Notes: generated by a model from the sequence alone, not told the origin. Positions 52,899 to 62,819 are shown, numbered from the stretch's first letter. The stretch: DNA of 64,000 nucleotides from Caulobacter sp. (GCA_029866155.1 JARWZW010000013.1:62001-126000), one strand, 5' to 3'. Made by a program: numbers and translations.

Positions 52899-53380
52899 CT
52901 GATGCTCGCAAATATCGGGTCAAGACGCGGCTCAACACCCTGGCGTTCGACGGCAAGGGGCTGATGGCCCGGGATGCGCTGAAACAGGCAGAAGCCGGGG
53001 TCGAGTCCATGCGGGATGTCCTTGAGGAGGCCCTGGCCGACAGCGTCCGCGAGATTGTCGAGGTCTTCGGGCCGGGCGCCCCGGACCGCGAAGGTCAGGA
53101 TCCCATGTCGCTCTATGTTTTCGGGCTGGCGGTCATAGACGCCTGCGCCATTGCACCCGAGTCTGGCCTGGACAAGGTGGCGCACAGCCTCTGCACATTG
53201 GCCGACTCGTTTGGCACCAGCGCCCGTTGGGACTGGCAAGCAGTGGATGTCCACGTCGCAACCCTGCAACTGCTCCATAGTGACCGGACGCTTTCCGCTT
53301 CGGCGCGCAACACCGTTCTGGCTGGCTTGGCAGAGGTAATCCGCCGTCGGGCCGTGGCCCAGGGCGTATCCGAGGACTGA
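52895..53380 (+). CDS. CheE-position chemotaxis protein (by order)
   Basis: 161 aa, last gene of operon; order match with C. crescentus cheE. Confidence 0.6.
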   Translation: MTDARKYRVKTRLNTLAFDGKGLMARDALKQAEAGVESMRDVLEEALADSVREIVEVFGPGAPDREGQDPMSLYVFGLAVIDACAIAPESGLDKVAHSLCTLADSFGTSARWDWQAVDVHVATLQLLHSDRTLSASARNTVLAGLAEVIRRRAVAQGVSED

Positions 53381-53547
53381 GGTTCGGCCACGTCCCCTGC
53401 GCTCTGTCACATAGATGAATGGGAGCCAACCGCACCCTCAGGGTGAGTTCAATCACGGTCGTCCAATTGTGTCCCCGGGGTGGCGCTGGGCCGCGCTGAC
53501 AGGCGCGGTGGACAAAAAGTTCCTGCGCCAGACGCAGGGGCAAAACT

Positions 53548-54678
53548 GTGAAAGTGGCAATCGTGGCCGGGACTCGTCCCGAAGTGGTCAAGCTGGCTCC
53601 GGTTAGGGCGGCCCTGGCGGCCCGCCAATCGTTCACGCCCATCTGGATATCGACCGAGCAGCAGGCTGCCCTGAACCAGCAGACCCTTGCGACCATGGGG
53701 ATCGTCCCCGATCTTTGCCTCGCCCCTCCCGGCGACGCTCAGAGCCTCGGCGGTCGCTTCGCCCATGTCATGGGCCAACTGGACCTCGCCTTCGAGACCA
53801 TATGTCCAGACCTTGTGGTGGTGCAGGGCGATACCTCCAGCACTGCTGCCGGGGCGATGGCTGCCTTCGCCCGCCGAATTCCGGTGGCCCATGTTGAAGC
53901 AGGTCTGAGGACCTTTGACCTGGCGACGCCGTTTCCCGAAGAGGGATGGCGCTGTGTGGTCGGGCAACTGGCCGAACTGCATTTTGCGCCGACCGGTGCA
54001 GCCGCAGAAAATCTGGCGCGAAACGGTGTGAACAGCTCCCGGGTCCACGTCACCGGCAATACCGGCATCGACTCCGTCAGGCTGACGGCTGCAGGCATCG
54101 CGCCAGAGGCCGCCACGCCTGGACTGCGTCGCATCCTCGTGACCCTGCACCGTCGGGAGAACTGGAACGAGGCGCTGGATGAGGTCCTGGCGGGGCTGCT
54201 GGATATCCGCGACCGGGTCAGGGATGTCGAGATCGTCTTTGTCGCCCACGCCAATCCGGCGCTCCGCAGGCGGGTTTTCGGCATGCTGGACGGCCAGGAA
54301 CGGGTCCGGATCGTCGGGCCGCTCGAATATCCGGATTTTCTGGCCCTGTTGAAGAGCAGCGACCTTGTCATGTCGGACTCGGGCGGGGTCCAGGAGGAGG
54401 CGCCTGTGTTCGGCGTTCCGGTCCTGGTCCTCCGGGACTCCACCGAGCGGATGGAGGCCGTGACAGCTGGCGTAGCCCGACTGGTGGGCGTTCAGCGCCA
54501 GTCGGTCCAGGCGGCTGCATGCCAACTTCTGGATGATGAACAGGACCGGCAGCGGATGGCTCGGGCCGTAAGCCCGTTTGGCGACGGGTACGCCTCGGAA
54601 AGAATCGTCGAGGTAATTGCCGCGCGGTTCGCGAACCTGCTTGCTAGCCGGCCCGCCGGCCTGCTGAATGCTGGTTAG
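53548..54678 (+). CDS. wecB: non-hydrolysing UDP-N-acetylglucosamine 2-epimerase
   Basis: VAIVAGTRPEVVKLAPVRAAL; VAHVEAGLRTFDLATPFPEE; SDSGGVQEEAPVFGVPVLVLRDSTERME. Confidence 0.96.
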   Translation: MKVAIVAGTRPEVVKLAPVRAALAARQSFTPIWISTEQQAALNQQTLATMGIVPDLCLAPPGDAQSLGGRFAHVMGQLDLAFETICPDLVVVQGDTSSTAAGAMAAFARRIPVAHVEAGLRTFDLATPFPEEGWRCVVGQLAELHFAPTGAAAENLARNGVNSSRVHVTGNTGIDSVRLTAAGIAPEAATPGLRRILVTLHRRENWNEALDEVLAGLLDIRDRVRDVEIVFVAHANPALRRRVFGMLDGQERVRIVGPLEYPDFLALLKSSDLVMSDSGGVQEEAPVFGVPVLVLRDSTERMEAVTAGVARLVGVQRQSVQAAACQLLDDEQDRQRMARAVSPFGDGYASERIVEVIAARFANLLASRPAGLLNAG

Positions 54679-54695
54679 CCATAAGGCGGCATGGG

Positions 54696-56999
54696 GTGGG
54701 GGTGACGGTGCAGACGATCTTGCACGACGCGGGGACCTGGTTCACCAGCGCTGGCGTCACCCCCGACTCCCTTTTTCAGGCCCTGTTGGCTTATTGGGGC
54801 TTCCTGAAGATCGCCATCATCGTGACAGCGGTGCTGATCACGATTTCTTCTATCGATGACCTGTTCATCGATCTGCTGTTCTGGTGGCGCAGCTGGGAAA
54901 AGCTTTGGGATTTCTGGGGCCGGCCACCCAAACAGGCGCTGTTGGATCGCCATCCGGAAAAGATGATCGCCTTGATGGTGCCTGCCTGGCAGGAGAGCGA
55001 CGTCATCGCGAGCATGGTGGCCAACACCAACAAGACCTTCGACTACAGCCGCTACAAGATCTTCATCGGGGTCTATGCCAACGACCCCGACACGGCCCGC
55101 GAAGTGGAGAAGATCCGCCAGCGCTTTCCCAATGTCTATCGGGCGGAGGTGCCGCACGATGGTCCGACCAGCAAGGCTGACTGCCTCAACTGGCTGGTCC
55201 AGAACATCCTGCTGCACGAGAAGCGCACCGGAGACCGTTTCGACGCCTTTCTGATGCATGACGCAGAGGATGTAGTGCACCCTTATGGCTTGAAGACCGT
55301 CAACTGGTTCATCGAGGACCGGGGGATGATCCAGATGCCGGTGCTGTCCATGGACCGCCCCTGGTACGAGCTTGTCGCGTGCCACTACATGGACGAGTTT
55401 GCGGAGTTCCATACAAAGGACCTGCCGGTCCGTTCCCAGGTTTCGGGCATGACTCCTTCGGCGGGGGTGGCTACTGCCTTTGCCCGCAGCGCCATGCTGG
55501 CTTTATGCCGGGAAAAGGATGGCCAGCCATTCAATACCGACAGTCTGACTGAAGACTACGATGTCGCGCACCGGCTGAGCGCCCTTGGCTATCCATCGGA
55601 GTTCATCCGCTATCACGCCCGGGTCCCGCGGCGTCGCAAGGCCTGGTTCCGCAAGGGCGATGTGACGGTAATGCGCCGCGAACTGGTGGCGACCAAGGAG
55701 TTCTTTCCGGACAAGTTCGTCACCAGCGTCAGGCAGAAGACCCGCTGGATGCTGGGTATTTCCTATCTGGGCTGGCAACAGCTGGGCTGGTTCGGGGATC
55801 TCGCCAATCGCTATTATCTCTTCCGGGACCGCAAGGCGCTCTTTACCTCGCCGGTCGGCGCCATCGCCTATCTGATCGTTATCCAGGTTCTGGGCTACTG
55901 GGGGGTCTCGGCCATCTGGCCGCAGATAGCCCAGCTGCCGCCCCTGATCGACCAGCCCTGGGTCTGGACCCTGGTCTTCATAAACTTCTTTTTCCTGGTG
56001 AACCGCATCCTGCATCGGGCCTGGTTCACAGGCACCAACCACGGCATCAAGCATGTCTGGCTGACGCCCGTGCGGATCGTGGTCTCAAATCTGGTCGGGT
56101 TCGGAGCCTTCGGCCGGTCACTTCGGCAGTATGTCACGCATCTGATCACCGGTCGAACCATCGCCTGGGACAAGACCCAGCACAGCTATCCCTCCCTGTC
56201 GGAGTTGCAGCAGGGCGGCGGCCGGATCGGCGATGTCCTGCGATTCTGGAACCACCTCAGCGAGGAAGACCTGGAGCGAGCGCTGGCGGCGCAGCGAAAC
56301 CGTTATCGGCCCATCGGGCTTCAACTGCTGGATCTGGGTCTGATCGAGGACGAGCATCTGGCCGAGGCCTTCGCCGAGCGGGGAGAGGTCTATGCCTCGA
56401 TGTTTGATGCCTTCCAGATCGAGCGGGACCTGCTGAAGGTTCTGACCGTCCAGCAGGCGGCCTGGTTTGGCGCCGTGCCCCTTCGGCGGCAGAATGGCGG
56501 CATCGATGTCGCCCTGTCCGAGCCGCTTCCGGCGCCGCGCCGAGCCGAACTGGAGAAGCTGCTCGGTGTGGCCGGGGTCAAGAGCGTCCGCTACCTCTAT
56601 GCGCCGCTCAGCGATATCGCCTTTGCCATCAGGTTCGCCTGGGATGATCAGGCCTTTGCTGCGTCCCGGGCTGTCCTGGCCCGCACCCGGCAGGAGGGCC
56701 GGATCAGCGCCTCGGACGAGGCCGGCCTCTGGCGCGCCATTCGCGTCAAGCACGTGCGGCTGGGCGACCTTCTGGTGCGGTCTGGCGCCCTGTCCCATGA
56801 CGACCTGCAGACGGCCCTGACCCGGGGACGTGATCTGCCGGGCAGGCTGGGCGAGCAACTGGTCGCTTCGGGCCTGGTTTCGGCAGAGGCCAGGGATGCG
56901 GCCCTGGCGCTTCAGGTTTCGGCTGCCTGGGTCGAGCTCAGGCTGTCAGAGGCGATCGCCTCCGCCTCAAAAGCTGAGCCCGCCCGATACGCCTACTGA
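54696..56999 (+). CDS. NfrB-like membrane glycosyltransferase with C-terminal MshEN-like domains
   Basis: SSIDDLFIDLLFWWR; MIALMVPAWQESDVIASMVANTNKTFDYSRYKIFIGVYANDPDT; C-terminal GRIGDVLRFWNHLSEEDLERALAAQ...PIGLQLLDLGLIEDEHLAEAFAER. Confidence 0.9.
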   Translation: MGVTVQTILHDAGTWFTSAGVTPDSLFQALLAYWGFLKIAIIVTAVLITISSIDDLFIDLLFWWRSWEKLWDFWGRPPKQALLDRHPEKMIALMVPAWQESDVIASMVANTNKTFDYSRYKIFIGVYANDPDTAREVEKIRQRFPNVYRAEVPHDGPTSKADCLNWLVQNILLHEKRTGDRFDAFLMHDAEDVVHPYGLKTVNWFIEDRGMIQMPVLSMDRPWYELVACHYMDEFAEFHTKDLPVRSQVSGMTPSAGVATAFARSAMLALCREKDGQPFNTDSLTEDYDVAHRLSALGYPSEFIRYHARVPRRRKAWFRKGDVTVMRRELVATKEFFPDKFVTSVRQKTRWMLGISYLGWQQLGWFGDLANRYYLFRDRKALFTSPVGAIAYLIVIQVLGYWGVSAIWPQIAQLPPLIDQPWVWTLVFINFFFLVNRILHRAWFTGTNHGIKHVWLTPVRIVVSNLVGFGAFGRSLRQYVTHLITGRTIAWDKTQHSYPSLSELQQGGGRIGDVLRFWNHLSEEDLERALAAQRNRYRPIGLQLLDLGLIEDEHLAEAFAERGEVYASMFDAFQIERDLLKVLTVQQAAWFGAVPLRRQNGGIDVALSEPLPAPRRAELEKLLGVAGVKSVRYLYAPLSDIAFAIRFAWDDQAFAASRAVLARTRQEGRISASDEAGLWRAIRVKHVRLGDLLVRSGALSHDDLQTALTRGRDLPGRLGEQLVASGLVSAEARDAALALQVSAAWVELRLSEAIASASKAEPARYAY

Positions 57000-58637
57000 G
57001 ACCTTCGGCCCGACGAAGGCGTCCGGAACACCGACAGTGTCGGTGACCGGAGTCGCATAGAGGATGTCCAGCGTCCAGCGACCGTCGAGGGTCATGCGAA
57101 GACCGCCGCCAGCGAACAGGCCGTGGCTGCTGTCCGGTCCCACCGTATCTTCGTTGCTGGCCCAGGCCCCTTCAACAAAGGCTGCCGGGCGGAGGGTGAT
57201 CCTGGGCCCGAGTTCTGCGGCAGGGCCATAGATATCCACCGACCCGCTGACGCCACTGTCGCCATAGAGGGCGCCGGGGTCGAGAGCGCGACCGCCGATC
57301 AGGCCGCCATAGGTGAACTCTTCATACTGGAGCAGAGGCCTGTCGGCCTTCTGGGCCCGCAGGCGTGGCTGGATGAGAAGGCCGCCGCGCAGGATGGAGG
57401 CCTGGCCTTCGAACCGCAGGACTGTCGCGGCCGGATCGGCCTGGATGCGGCTGAGCAGCGGGTCGCCTTCGACCGAGGCTCCAAGGCCATCAAGCCCCTT
57501 GCGAAGGCTAAGGAAGCCCCAGGCCGAAGCGCCTTCAGATCGATAGTCCGCCTGGACGCCGGCATAGACGACACGGAGCCGGTCGCGGGCCGTGGCAGGA
57601 CCGGTGGTCAGGTCGGTGTCCTGATTGACAGACTCCAGACCGAGGCGTCCGGCCACAAGAAGGTCGCCGGTCGGGGTCGAATACAGGCCCAGCGGATGGC
57701 GAAGCTCGAGCCTGGCCAGCCGTGTGAGGCCCTTGGTGTCGAGATTGGGGGGGCGCTCATCGGGCTTTTGCTCGAACACCGCCAGATCGCCGCGAACCTC
57801 GAGGCCCGAACTGGACAGCAGGGCCTGGCTGGAAATCTGCGCGCCGCGCTGGGCGTCCCCGGTGAGATCGTGGAACAGGCCGATGATGGTGTGCTCCCGG
57901 AGGGGCGTCAGGCCATCGAGGATCAGGCTGGCCCCGCCGCTCCAGGTCCCGACGGTGTCGGCCGAGGCGTTCTGGGCGCTCAGAAACAGGCTGGGCGGCC
58001 CGGGCGAAACGGCCAGCACCAGCACCACGCCTTCACCATCGGCGGCGGCTCGGGTGGAAGGGGCGACGCCCCAGAAGCCGAAGCGAGAGGCCGCGTCGAC
58101 CCCTCTTTTCAGATCAAGGACATTCAGGGGGCGACCGGAGCGGACATCGGCGAAGGCCCGGCGAATGAAGGCCTGGCCCGCCTCGTCGGCGCCGGTGACC
58201 TCCAGTTCCGAGACGACCCCCTCGCGCACCCGCACCCGCCAGCCGCCGTCGGTCAGCCGGACCACCTCGGCGCGGGCCGCGACATAGCCGGCCCGGGCAT
58301 AGCGGCAGTCCAGATAGGCGGCCAGCCGATCGGCGGTTCCCGCATCGGCTGGCTGGCCCAGCAGAGCGCTCCAGCCGACTGAAAGCTCGGCTGCCGACAG
58401 CCTTGTAGAGCCCTCCAGGCTGACGCCGGACAGGGCCGGGCCTGAGGCTGCCGGACTTGGCGCGGGGCAGGCGGCAGGGGCCGATTTCAGGGTGATGGCC
58501 TTCTGGGGGCTCTGGAACCGCAGGACCTCGGCCGGCGAGGGGCCCGGCGTCTGGGCCAGGGCGGCGCCTGAAATCAGACTGGCGGCCAGCATGATGGGCG
58601 CCGCAGCGACCCTGACCCTGATGTCCCGGATTTTCAA
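56967..58637 (-). CDS. ShlB/FhaC/HecB-type two-partner secretion transporter (TpsB)
   Basis: signal peptide; POTRA-like LSGVSLEGSTRLSAAEL...; conserved YGGLIGGRALDPGALYGDSGVSGS; C-terminal aromatic residue F. Confidence 0.88.
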   Translation of the reverse strand: MKIRDIRVRVAAAPIMLAASLISGAALAQTPGPSPAEVLRFQSPQKAITLKSAPAACPAPSPAASGPALSGVSLEGSTRLSAAELSVGWSALLGQPADAGTADRLAAYLDCRYARAGYVAARAEVVRLTDGGWRVRVREGVVSELEVTGADEAGQAFIRRAFADVRSGRPLNVLDLKRGVDAASRFGFWGVAPSTRAAADGEGVVLVLAVSPGPPSLFLSAQNASADTVGTWSGGASLILDGLTPLREHTIIGLFHDLTGDAQRGAQISSQALLSSSGLEVRGDLAVFEQKPDERPPNLDTKGLTRLARLELRHPLGLYSTPTGDLLVAGRLGLESVNQDTDLTTGPATARDRLRVVYAGVQADYRSEGASAWGFLSLRKGLDGLGASVEGDPLLSRIQADPAATVLRFEGQASILRGGLLIQPRLRAQKADRPLLQYEEFTYGGLIGGRALDPGALYGDSGVSGSVDIYGPAAELGPRITLRPAAFVEGAWASNEDTVGPDSSHGLFAGGGLRMTLDGRWTLDILYATPVTDTVGVPDAFVGPKVSVGVSGGLSF

Positions 58638-58748
58638 TGTACTGCCCCTGACCCTCGCCGGTTCAACCTCACCACGAGGCCCTTGCGAGGGTCAAGGCAA
58701 ACTCGTGACCCCAGCTTGAACTGGCGGTGAACGCTTGGCCTTTGCGTT

Positions 58749-59936
58749 GTGGCGCAATCAGGGCTAACGGCCAGCCTTCCCCCGGAGGACCCGCCCTTGC
58801 CCGCCCCGTTCAAGGCCATCGAGATCAGTCAGCTGGCCCACAGGATGAAGGCCGAAGGCCGCAGCATCATCCATATGGAGTTTGGCCAGCCCTCTACCGG
58901 GGCGCCGGCGGCGGCCATCGCCGTGGCCCATCAGGTGCTGGACAGCGACGGCATGGGCTATTGGGAAAGCCCGGCCCTGCGTGACAGGATCGCCCTGCAC
59001 TACCAGCAGACCTATGGCGTGACGGTGGATCCGGCCAGGATCATCCTGACCTGCGGGGCCTCGCCGGCCCTGGTGCTTGCCCTCTCCTCGCGGTTTGCGG
59101 TCGGCGACCAGATCGCCCTGGCGAGGCCGGGCTACATCGCCTATCGCAACACGCTCAAGGCCCTGAACATGGTTCCCGTGGAGCTGGCCTGTGGTCCCGA
59201 AACCCGGTTCCAGCTTTCGGCGGCCATGATCGAGGCCCTGGATCCGGCGCCGGCGGGCCTGATCATCGCCAGTCCGGCCAATCCGACCGGCACCATCATC
59301 GAGGGTGACGAACTGGCCGCCATTGCCCGGGTCTGCCGGGATCGGGGCATACAGATCGTGTCGGACGAGATCTATCACGGCCTGAGCTATGTCGAGCCGG
59401 CCCGCTCCATCCTGGAGTTCGAGCCGGGCGCCCTGGTGATCAACAGCTTCTCCAAGTACTTCTCCATGGTGGCCTGGAGGCTGGGCTGGCTGGTCTCGCC
59501 GCCGGACCATATCGCCCGGGCCAGAGCCTTTGTCGGCAACCTGTTCCTGACCGCTCCGTCCCTCAGCCAGCATGCCGGGCTGGCCGCCATGGACTGCCGG
59601 GACGAGCTGGAAGGACATGTCGAGGTCTATCGGCGCAACCGCGACCTGCTGCTGTCCGCCCTGCCGGAACTGGGTCTGAACGCCATCGCGCCGCCGGACG
59701 GCGCCTTCTATATCTGGGCTGATGTCGGCCATCTGACCCGGGACAGCCTGGCCTTCTGCGGGCGGCTCCTGACCGATACGGGGGTTGCGACGGCCCCGGG
59801 CATCGACTTCGACCCGGTAGAAGGCCACCATTTCATCCGGATGAGCTTTGCCGTCTCGACCCCTGAGATCGAGGAAGCCCTGGGCCGGATGATCCCCTGG
59901 TTCGCCGCCCGGTCAGCCGAGACTCAGTTGAGCTGA
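58749..59936 (+). CDS. pyridoxal phosphate-dependent aminotransferase (class I/II)
   Basis: IHMEFGQPSTGAPAAAI; IIASPANPTGTII; LVINSFSKYFSMVAWRLGWLVSP. Confidence 0.95.
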   Translation: MAQSGLTASLPPEDPPLPAPFKAIEISQLAHRMKAEGRSIIHMEFGQPSTGAPAAAIAVAHQVLDSDGMGYWESPALRDRIALHYQQTYGVTVDPARIILTCGASPALVLALSSRFAVGDQIALARPGYIAYRNTLKALNMVPVELACGPETRFQLSAAMIEALDPAPAGLIIASPANPTGTIIEGDELAAIARVCRDRGIQIVSDEIYHGLSYVEPARSILEFEPGALVINSFSKYFSMVAWRLGWLVSPPDHIARARAFVGNLFLTAPSLSQHAGLAAMDCRDELEGHVEVYRRNRDLLLSALPELGLNAIAPPDGAFYIWADVGHLTRDSLAFCGRLLTDTGVATAPGIDFDPVEGHHFIRMSFAVSTPEIEEALGRMIPWFAARSAETQLS

Positions 59937-60124
59937 GACGCCCCCGGGCCCTGGTCTTCCAGACGCCGGATGTCCTCGATGATGTCGTCCCAGTCGGCCA
60001 GGCCCTGGATGTCGCCCATGGCCGCGAACTCGGCCGCCCTCAGCATGGCGATGGTCTCGGCGTCGTCGCCATACTGGGCGATCAGTGCGAGAGCTGTGGT
60101 CCGGGCGGCGTTGGTCTTGGGCAA
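59924..60124 (-). CDS. small hypothetical protein
   Basis: MPKTNAARTTALALIAQYGDDAETIAMLRAAEFAAMGDIQGLADWDDIIEDIRRLEDQ. Confidence 0.7.
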   Translation of the reverse strand: MPKTNAARTTALALIAQYGDDAETIAMLRAAEFAAMGDIQGLADWDDIIEDIRRLEDQGPGASQLN

Positions 60125-60419
60125 GGCGGCGTCTCCGGACTGTGCAGGCTGATCCCAGAGCTAGGGCGCGCAGCGGGCAAGCCAAGATGCGGTGTATCCG
60201 CGTAACTGTTGCGGGCCCGGCGCAGCCGTGAACCCCGCCAGGCGCTTGGGGTGGTCATGTCGCTCTCCGCCGTGTCAAAGGGCCTCAGGCCAATCCCGGT
60301 CCGGCCAGGGATCACGGGCCCCGGACAGAAGGCCCTGAAAGCCAGACTCCGGCATTGAGATGGATCAAGGCAGGCCCGGGGAAGGGGCGGCATTCTCCCC
60401 GTAAACGGGAGGAAGGCCG

Positions 60420-60662
60420 ATGATGTCGCGAAACTCGCCTGGACTGCGCCTGGCGCGCTACCTGTCTCTGATCCTGCTGTTCGGCCCTCTGGTGGCCATG
60501 GCCATTGTCTGGGGCGTCACCGCCCTCGGGGGCACGACGCCCCAGAGGGTGGAGATCCTGGCCCTGGGCGACAAGATCCTGGTCGGTCTGCTCTGCCTGG
60601 GCGCCCTGGGCCTGGTCTCGGAGTTTGTCCTGCTGCCGATGATCCTGCGCGACCGGAAATAG
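60420..60662 (+). CDS. small two-TM membrane protein
   Basis: 80 aa with two hydrophobic segments. Confidence 0.6.
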   Translation: MMSRNSPGLRLARYLSLILLFGPLVAMAIVWGVTALGGTTPQRVEILALGDKILVGLLCLGALGLVSEFVLLPMILRDRK

Positions 60663-60688
60663 GCCGGCAGGACCGTCGGAACTCAACC

Positions 60689-62389
60689 TCAGCCAGCGTC
60701 CTCAAGCTTCAGCGCCGCCTTGACCTCGCGCTTGAGGAACTTGCCGCTGGCGTTGCGGGGCAGGTTCTCGGCGAGGAACCAGATGTAGCGGGGCGCCTTG
60801 TGCTTGGCGATCAGCTCGATGCAGAAGTTGCGCAGTTCGGTCGCGGTCAGGGTCTCGCCCGCCCGCAGGACGACGGCGGCGCCCACTTCCTCGCCCAACC
60901 GTTCGTCCTCGACCCCGAAGACGCAGCATTCCGCCACTGCCGGATGGCGGTAGAGGGCGGCTTCGACCTCGACGCAGTAGACGTTCTCGCCGCCGCGCAG
61001 GACCATGTCCTTCTTGCGGTCGACCAGGAAGATGAAGCCCTGCTCGTCGATCCGGGCGACATCGCCGGTATGCAGCCAGCCGTCGGTGATGGATTCCGCC
61101 GTGGCTTCCGGCCGGTTGATATAGCCCTTGATGACCGAGGAGCCCTTGACCCAGAGCTCGCCCACCTCGCCGGAGTGCAGTGTATTGCCGGCGTCATCGA
61201 CCACCTTGGCTTCAAAGCTGGGCATGGCCCGGCCGCAGCTGGCCGGCTTGTCGACGAAGAAGTCGGCCGAGATGGAGGTGATGATCCCGCAGGTCTCGGT
61301 CATGCCATAGCCGGTATTGGGCCGGGCCGTGGCGACGGTCTCGTCGATCTTGGCCACCAGGTCCGGCTGGATCTGGGCGCCGCCGCCGCCAACCGACAGG
61401 AGGCTGGAGGTGTCGTACTTGCCGAATTCCGGATGGGTGATCAGCTCCCGGGCCATGACCGGCACGCCGCTGACCGAGGTGATCTTCTCCTGCTCGATCA
61501 GCTTGAGGGCCTCGCCGGCCTCCCAGCGATACATCAGCACCATCTTGCCGCCCGCCGCCGTGGTGGCGTAGGCGCCGCAGTTATTGGCCGTGACATGGAA
61601 CAGGGGCGTGGTCACCAGGGTGACCGGAACGGGCACGGGCGCGTCGGGGTCGGGAACCACGCCGGTGGCCCTCTGGGTCGCCAGGCCATGGACCTGACCC
61701 GAGAACATCATGTTCATCAGGTTGGAAATGCAGCCCCGGTGGGTCAGCTGCGCGCCCTTGGGAAAGCCCGTGGTGCCCGAGGTGTAGAAGATGCAGGCGT
61801 CGGAATCGGGGTCCACCGTCACCGCCGGCAGGTCGCCGCCGACGGTGATCACCTCGGACCAGGGGGTGGCCCCGGCGGGCAGGGGGTCGGTGCGCACGGC
61901 CACCAGCCGGGCGTCGCCCGCCATGCCGGGCTGTTCATTCATCCGGGCGATCCGCTCGGCGTCGGCGAACACCACCTTTGGCGCAGCGTCCTGGAAGCCG
62001 AAGGCCATTTCCGAGGCGGTCCACCAGGCGTTCATGCCGACCACCGTGATCCCCAGGCTGCAGCAGGCCCAGTAGAGCAGCATCCATTCGGGATAGTTGC
62101 GCATCGCGATGGCCACCCGGTCCCCGGCCGTCACGCCCGCCGCCTGCAGCCAGTTGGCGATGGAGGCGGTCAGGGCATGGGCCTGACCATAGGTGATCCG
62201 CTCGTCCTGATAGACTAGATAGTCGCGGTCGGCGAAGGGCAGGGTGGAGAGCCACAGTTCCCGCACGCTGGGCGGAGCGGACTTGTAGGCGCGGATCCAG
62301 GTCCCCCGCAGATCGATCTCCTCGATCTCGAAGGGCATGCCCGGCGAGGTCAGTTCGGTCCAGGCCTGTTCGAATTCCGCGTAATGCAT
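60689..62389 (-). CDS. AMP-dependent fatty acid--CoA ligase
   Basis: ACIFYTSGTTGFPKGAQLTHRG; NTGYGMTETCG; SDGWLHTGD; start at MHYAEFEQAW. Confidence 0.95.
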   Translation of the reverse strand: MHYAEFEQAWTELTSPGMPFEIEEIDLRGTWIRAYKSAPPSVRELWLSTLPFADRDYLVYQDERITYGQAHALTASIANWLQAAGVTAGDRVAIAMRNYPEWMLLYWACCSLGITVVGMNAWWTASEMAFGFQDAAPKVVFADAERIARMNEQPGMAGDARLVAVRTDPLPAGATPWSEVITVGGDLPAVTVDPDSDACIFYTSGTTGFPKGAQLTHRGCISNLMNMMFSGQVHGLATQRATGVVPDPDAPVPVPVTLVTTPLFHVTANNCGAYATTAAGGKMVLMYRWEAGEALKLIEQEKITSVSGVPVMARELITHPEFGKYDTSSLLSVGGGGAQIQPDLVAKIDETVATARPNTGYGMTETCGIITSISADFFVDKPASCGRAMPSFEAKVVDDAGNTLHSGEVGELWVKGSSVIKGYINRPEATAESITDGWLHTGDVARIDEQGFIFLVDRKKDMVLRGGENVYCVEVEAALYRHPAVAECCVFGVEDERLGEEVGAAVVLRAGETLTATELRNFCIELIAKHKAPRYIWFLAENLPRNASGKFLKREVKAALKLEDAG

Positions 62390-62582
62390 AGGGGGGGTCC
62401 ATCCTCCGGTGGTCGGCGTCTGGCGCGCCTGTTGGTTATCAGCGTTCAGGATAGCGTGACGGGCCCGGCGAAGGCGAGCCCTTTTGCGCCTGTTCCCGGG
62501 CCGGGGCGGCCGATGGTGGATTTGGCGGCCCCCGGGGTCTAGACAGCGGGCTGCAGGCGCGGGGCCTGTGGAGACGGCGACC

Positions 62583-62765
62583 ATGGCGGGCCTGAAGGAC
62601 AAGCGTGGCTTCATCGACAAGGACCGGCTGGACCTGTCGGAGCGACAGGCCATGGAATACTGGATGAAACGCTGGGGCGTCACCCGCGACCAGCTGACCG
62701 CCGCCCATCGCAAGGTCGGCCGGATGACCAAGGACATTGCCGCCGAGCTGGGCAAGAAGCGGTAG
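62583..62765 (+). CDS. DUF3606 domain-containing protein
   Basis: IDKDRLDLSERQAMEYWMKRWGVTRDQLTAAHRKVG. Confidence 0.85.
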   Translation: MAGLKDKRGFIDKDRLDLSERQAMEYWMKRWGVTRDQLTAAHRKVGRMTKDIAAELGKKR

Positions 62766-62819
62766 GTTTCTGTCTTTTTTTGTCGGATCGGTGAGGCGCG
62801 AACCGCCGAGATGGGTGTT

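Noticed and set aside
57123-58382. 419 aa + strand ORF opposite tpsB
   Set aside because: tpsB has signal peptide, POTRA-like and barrel features; opposite frame has none.
60800-62218. 472 aa + strand ORF opposite the CoA ligase
   Set aside because: Shadow ORF with skewed composition.
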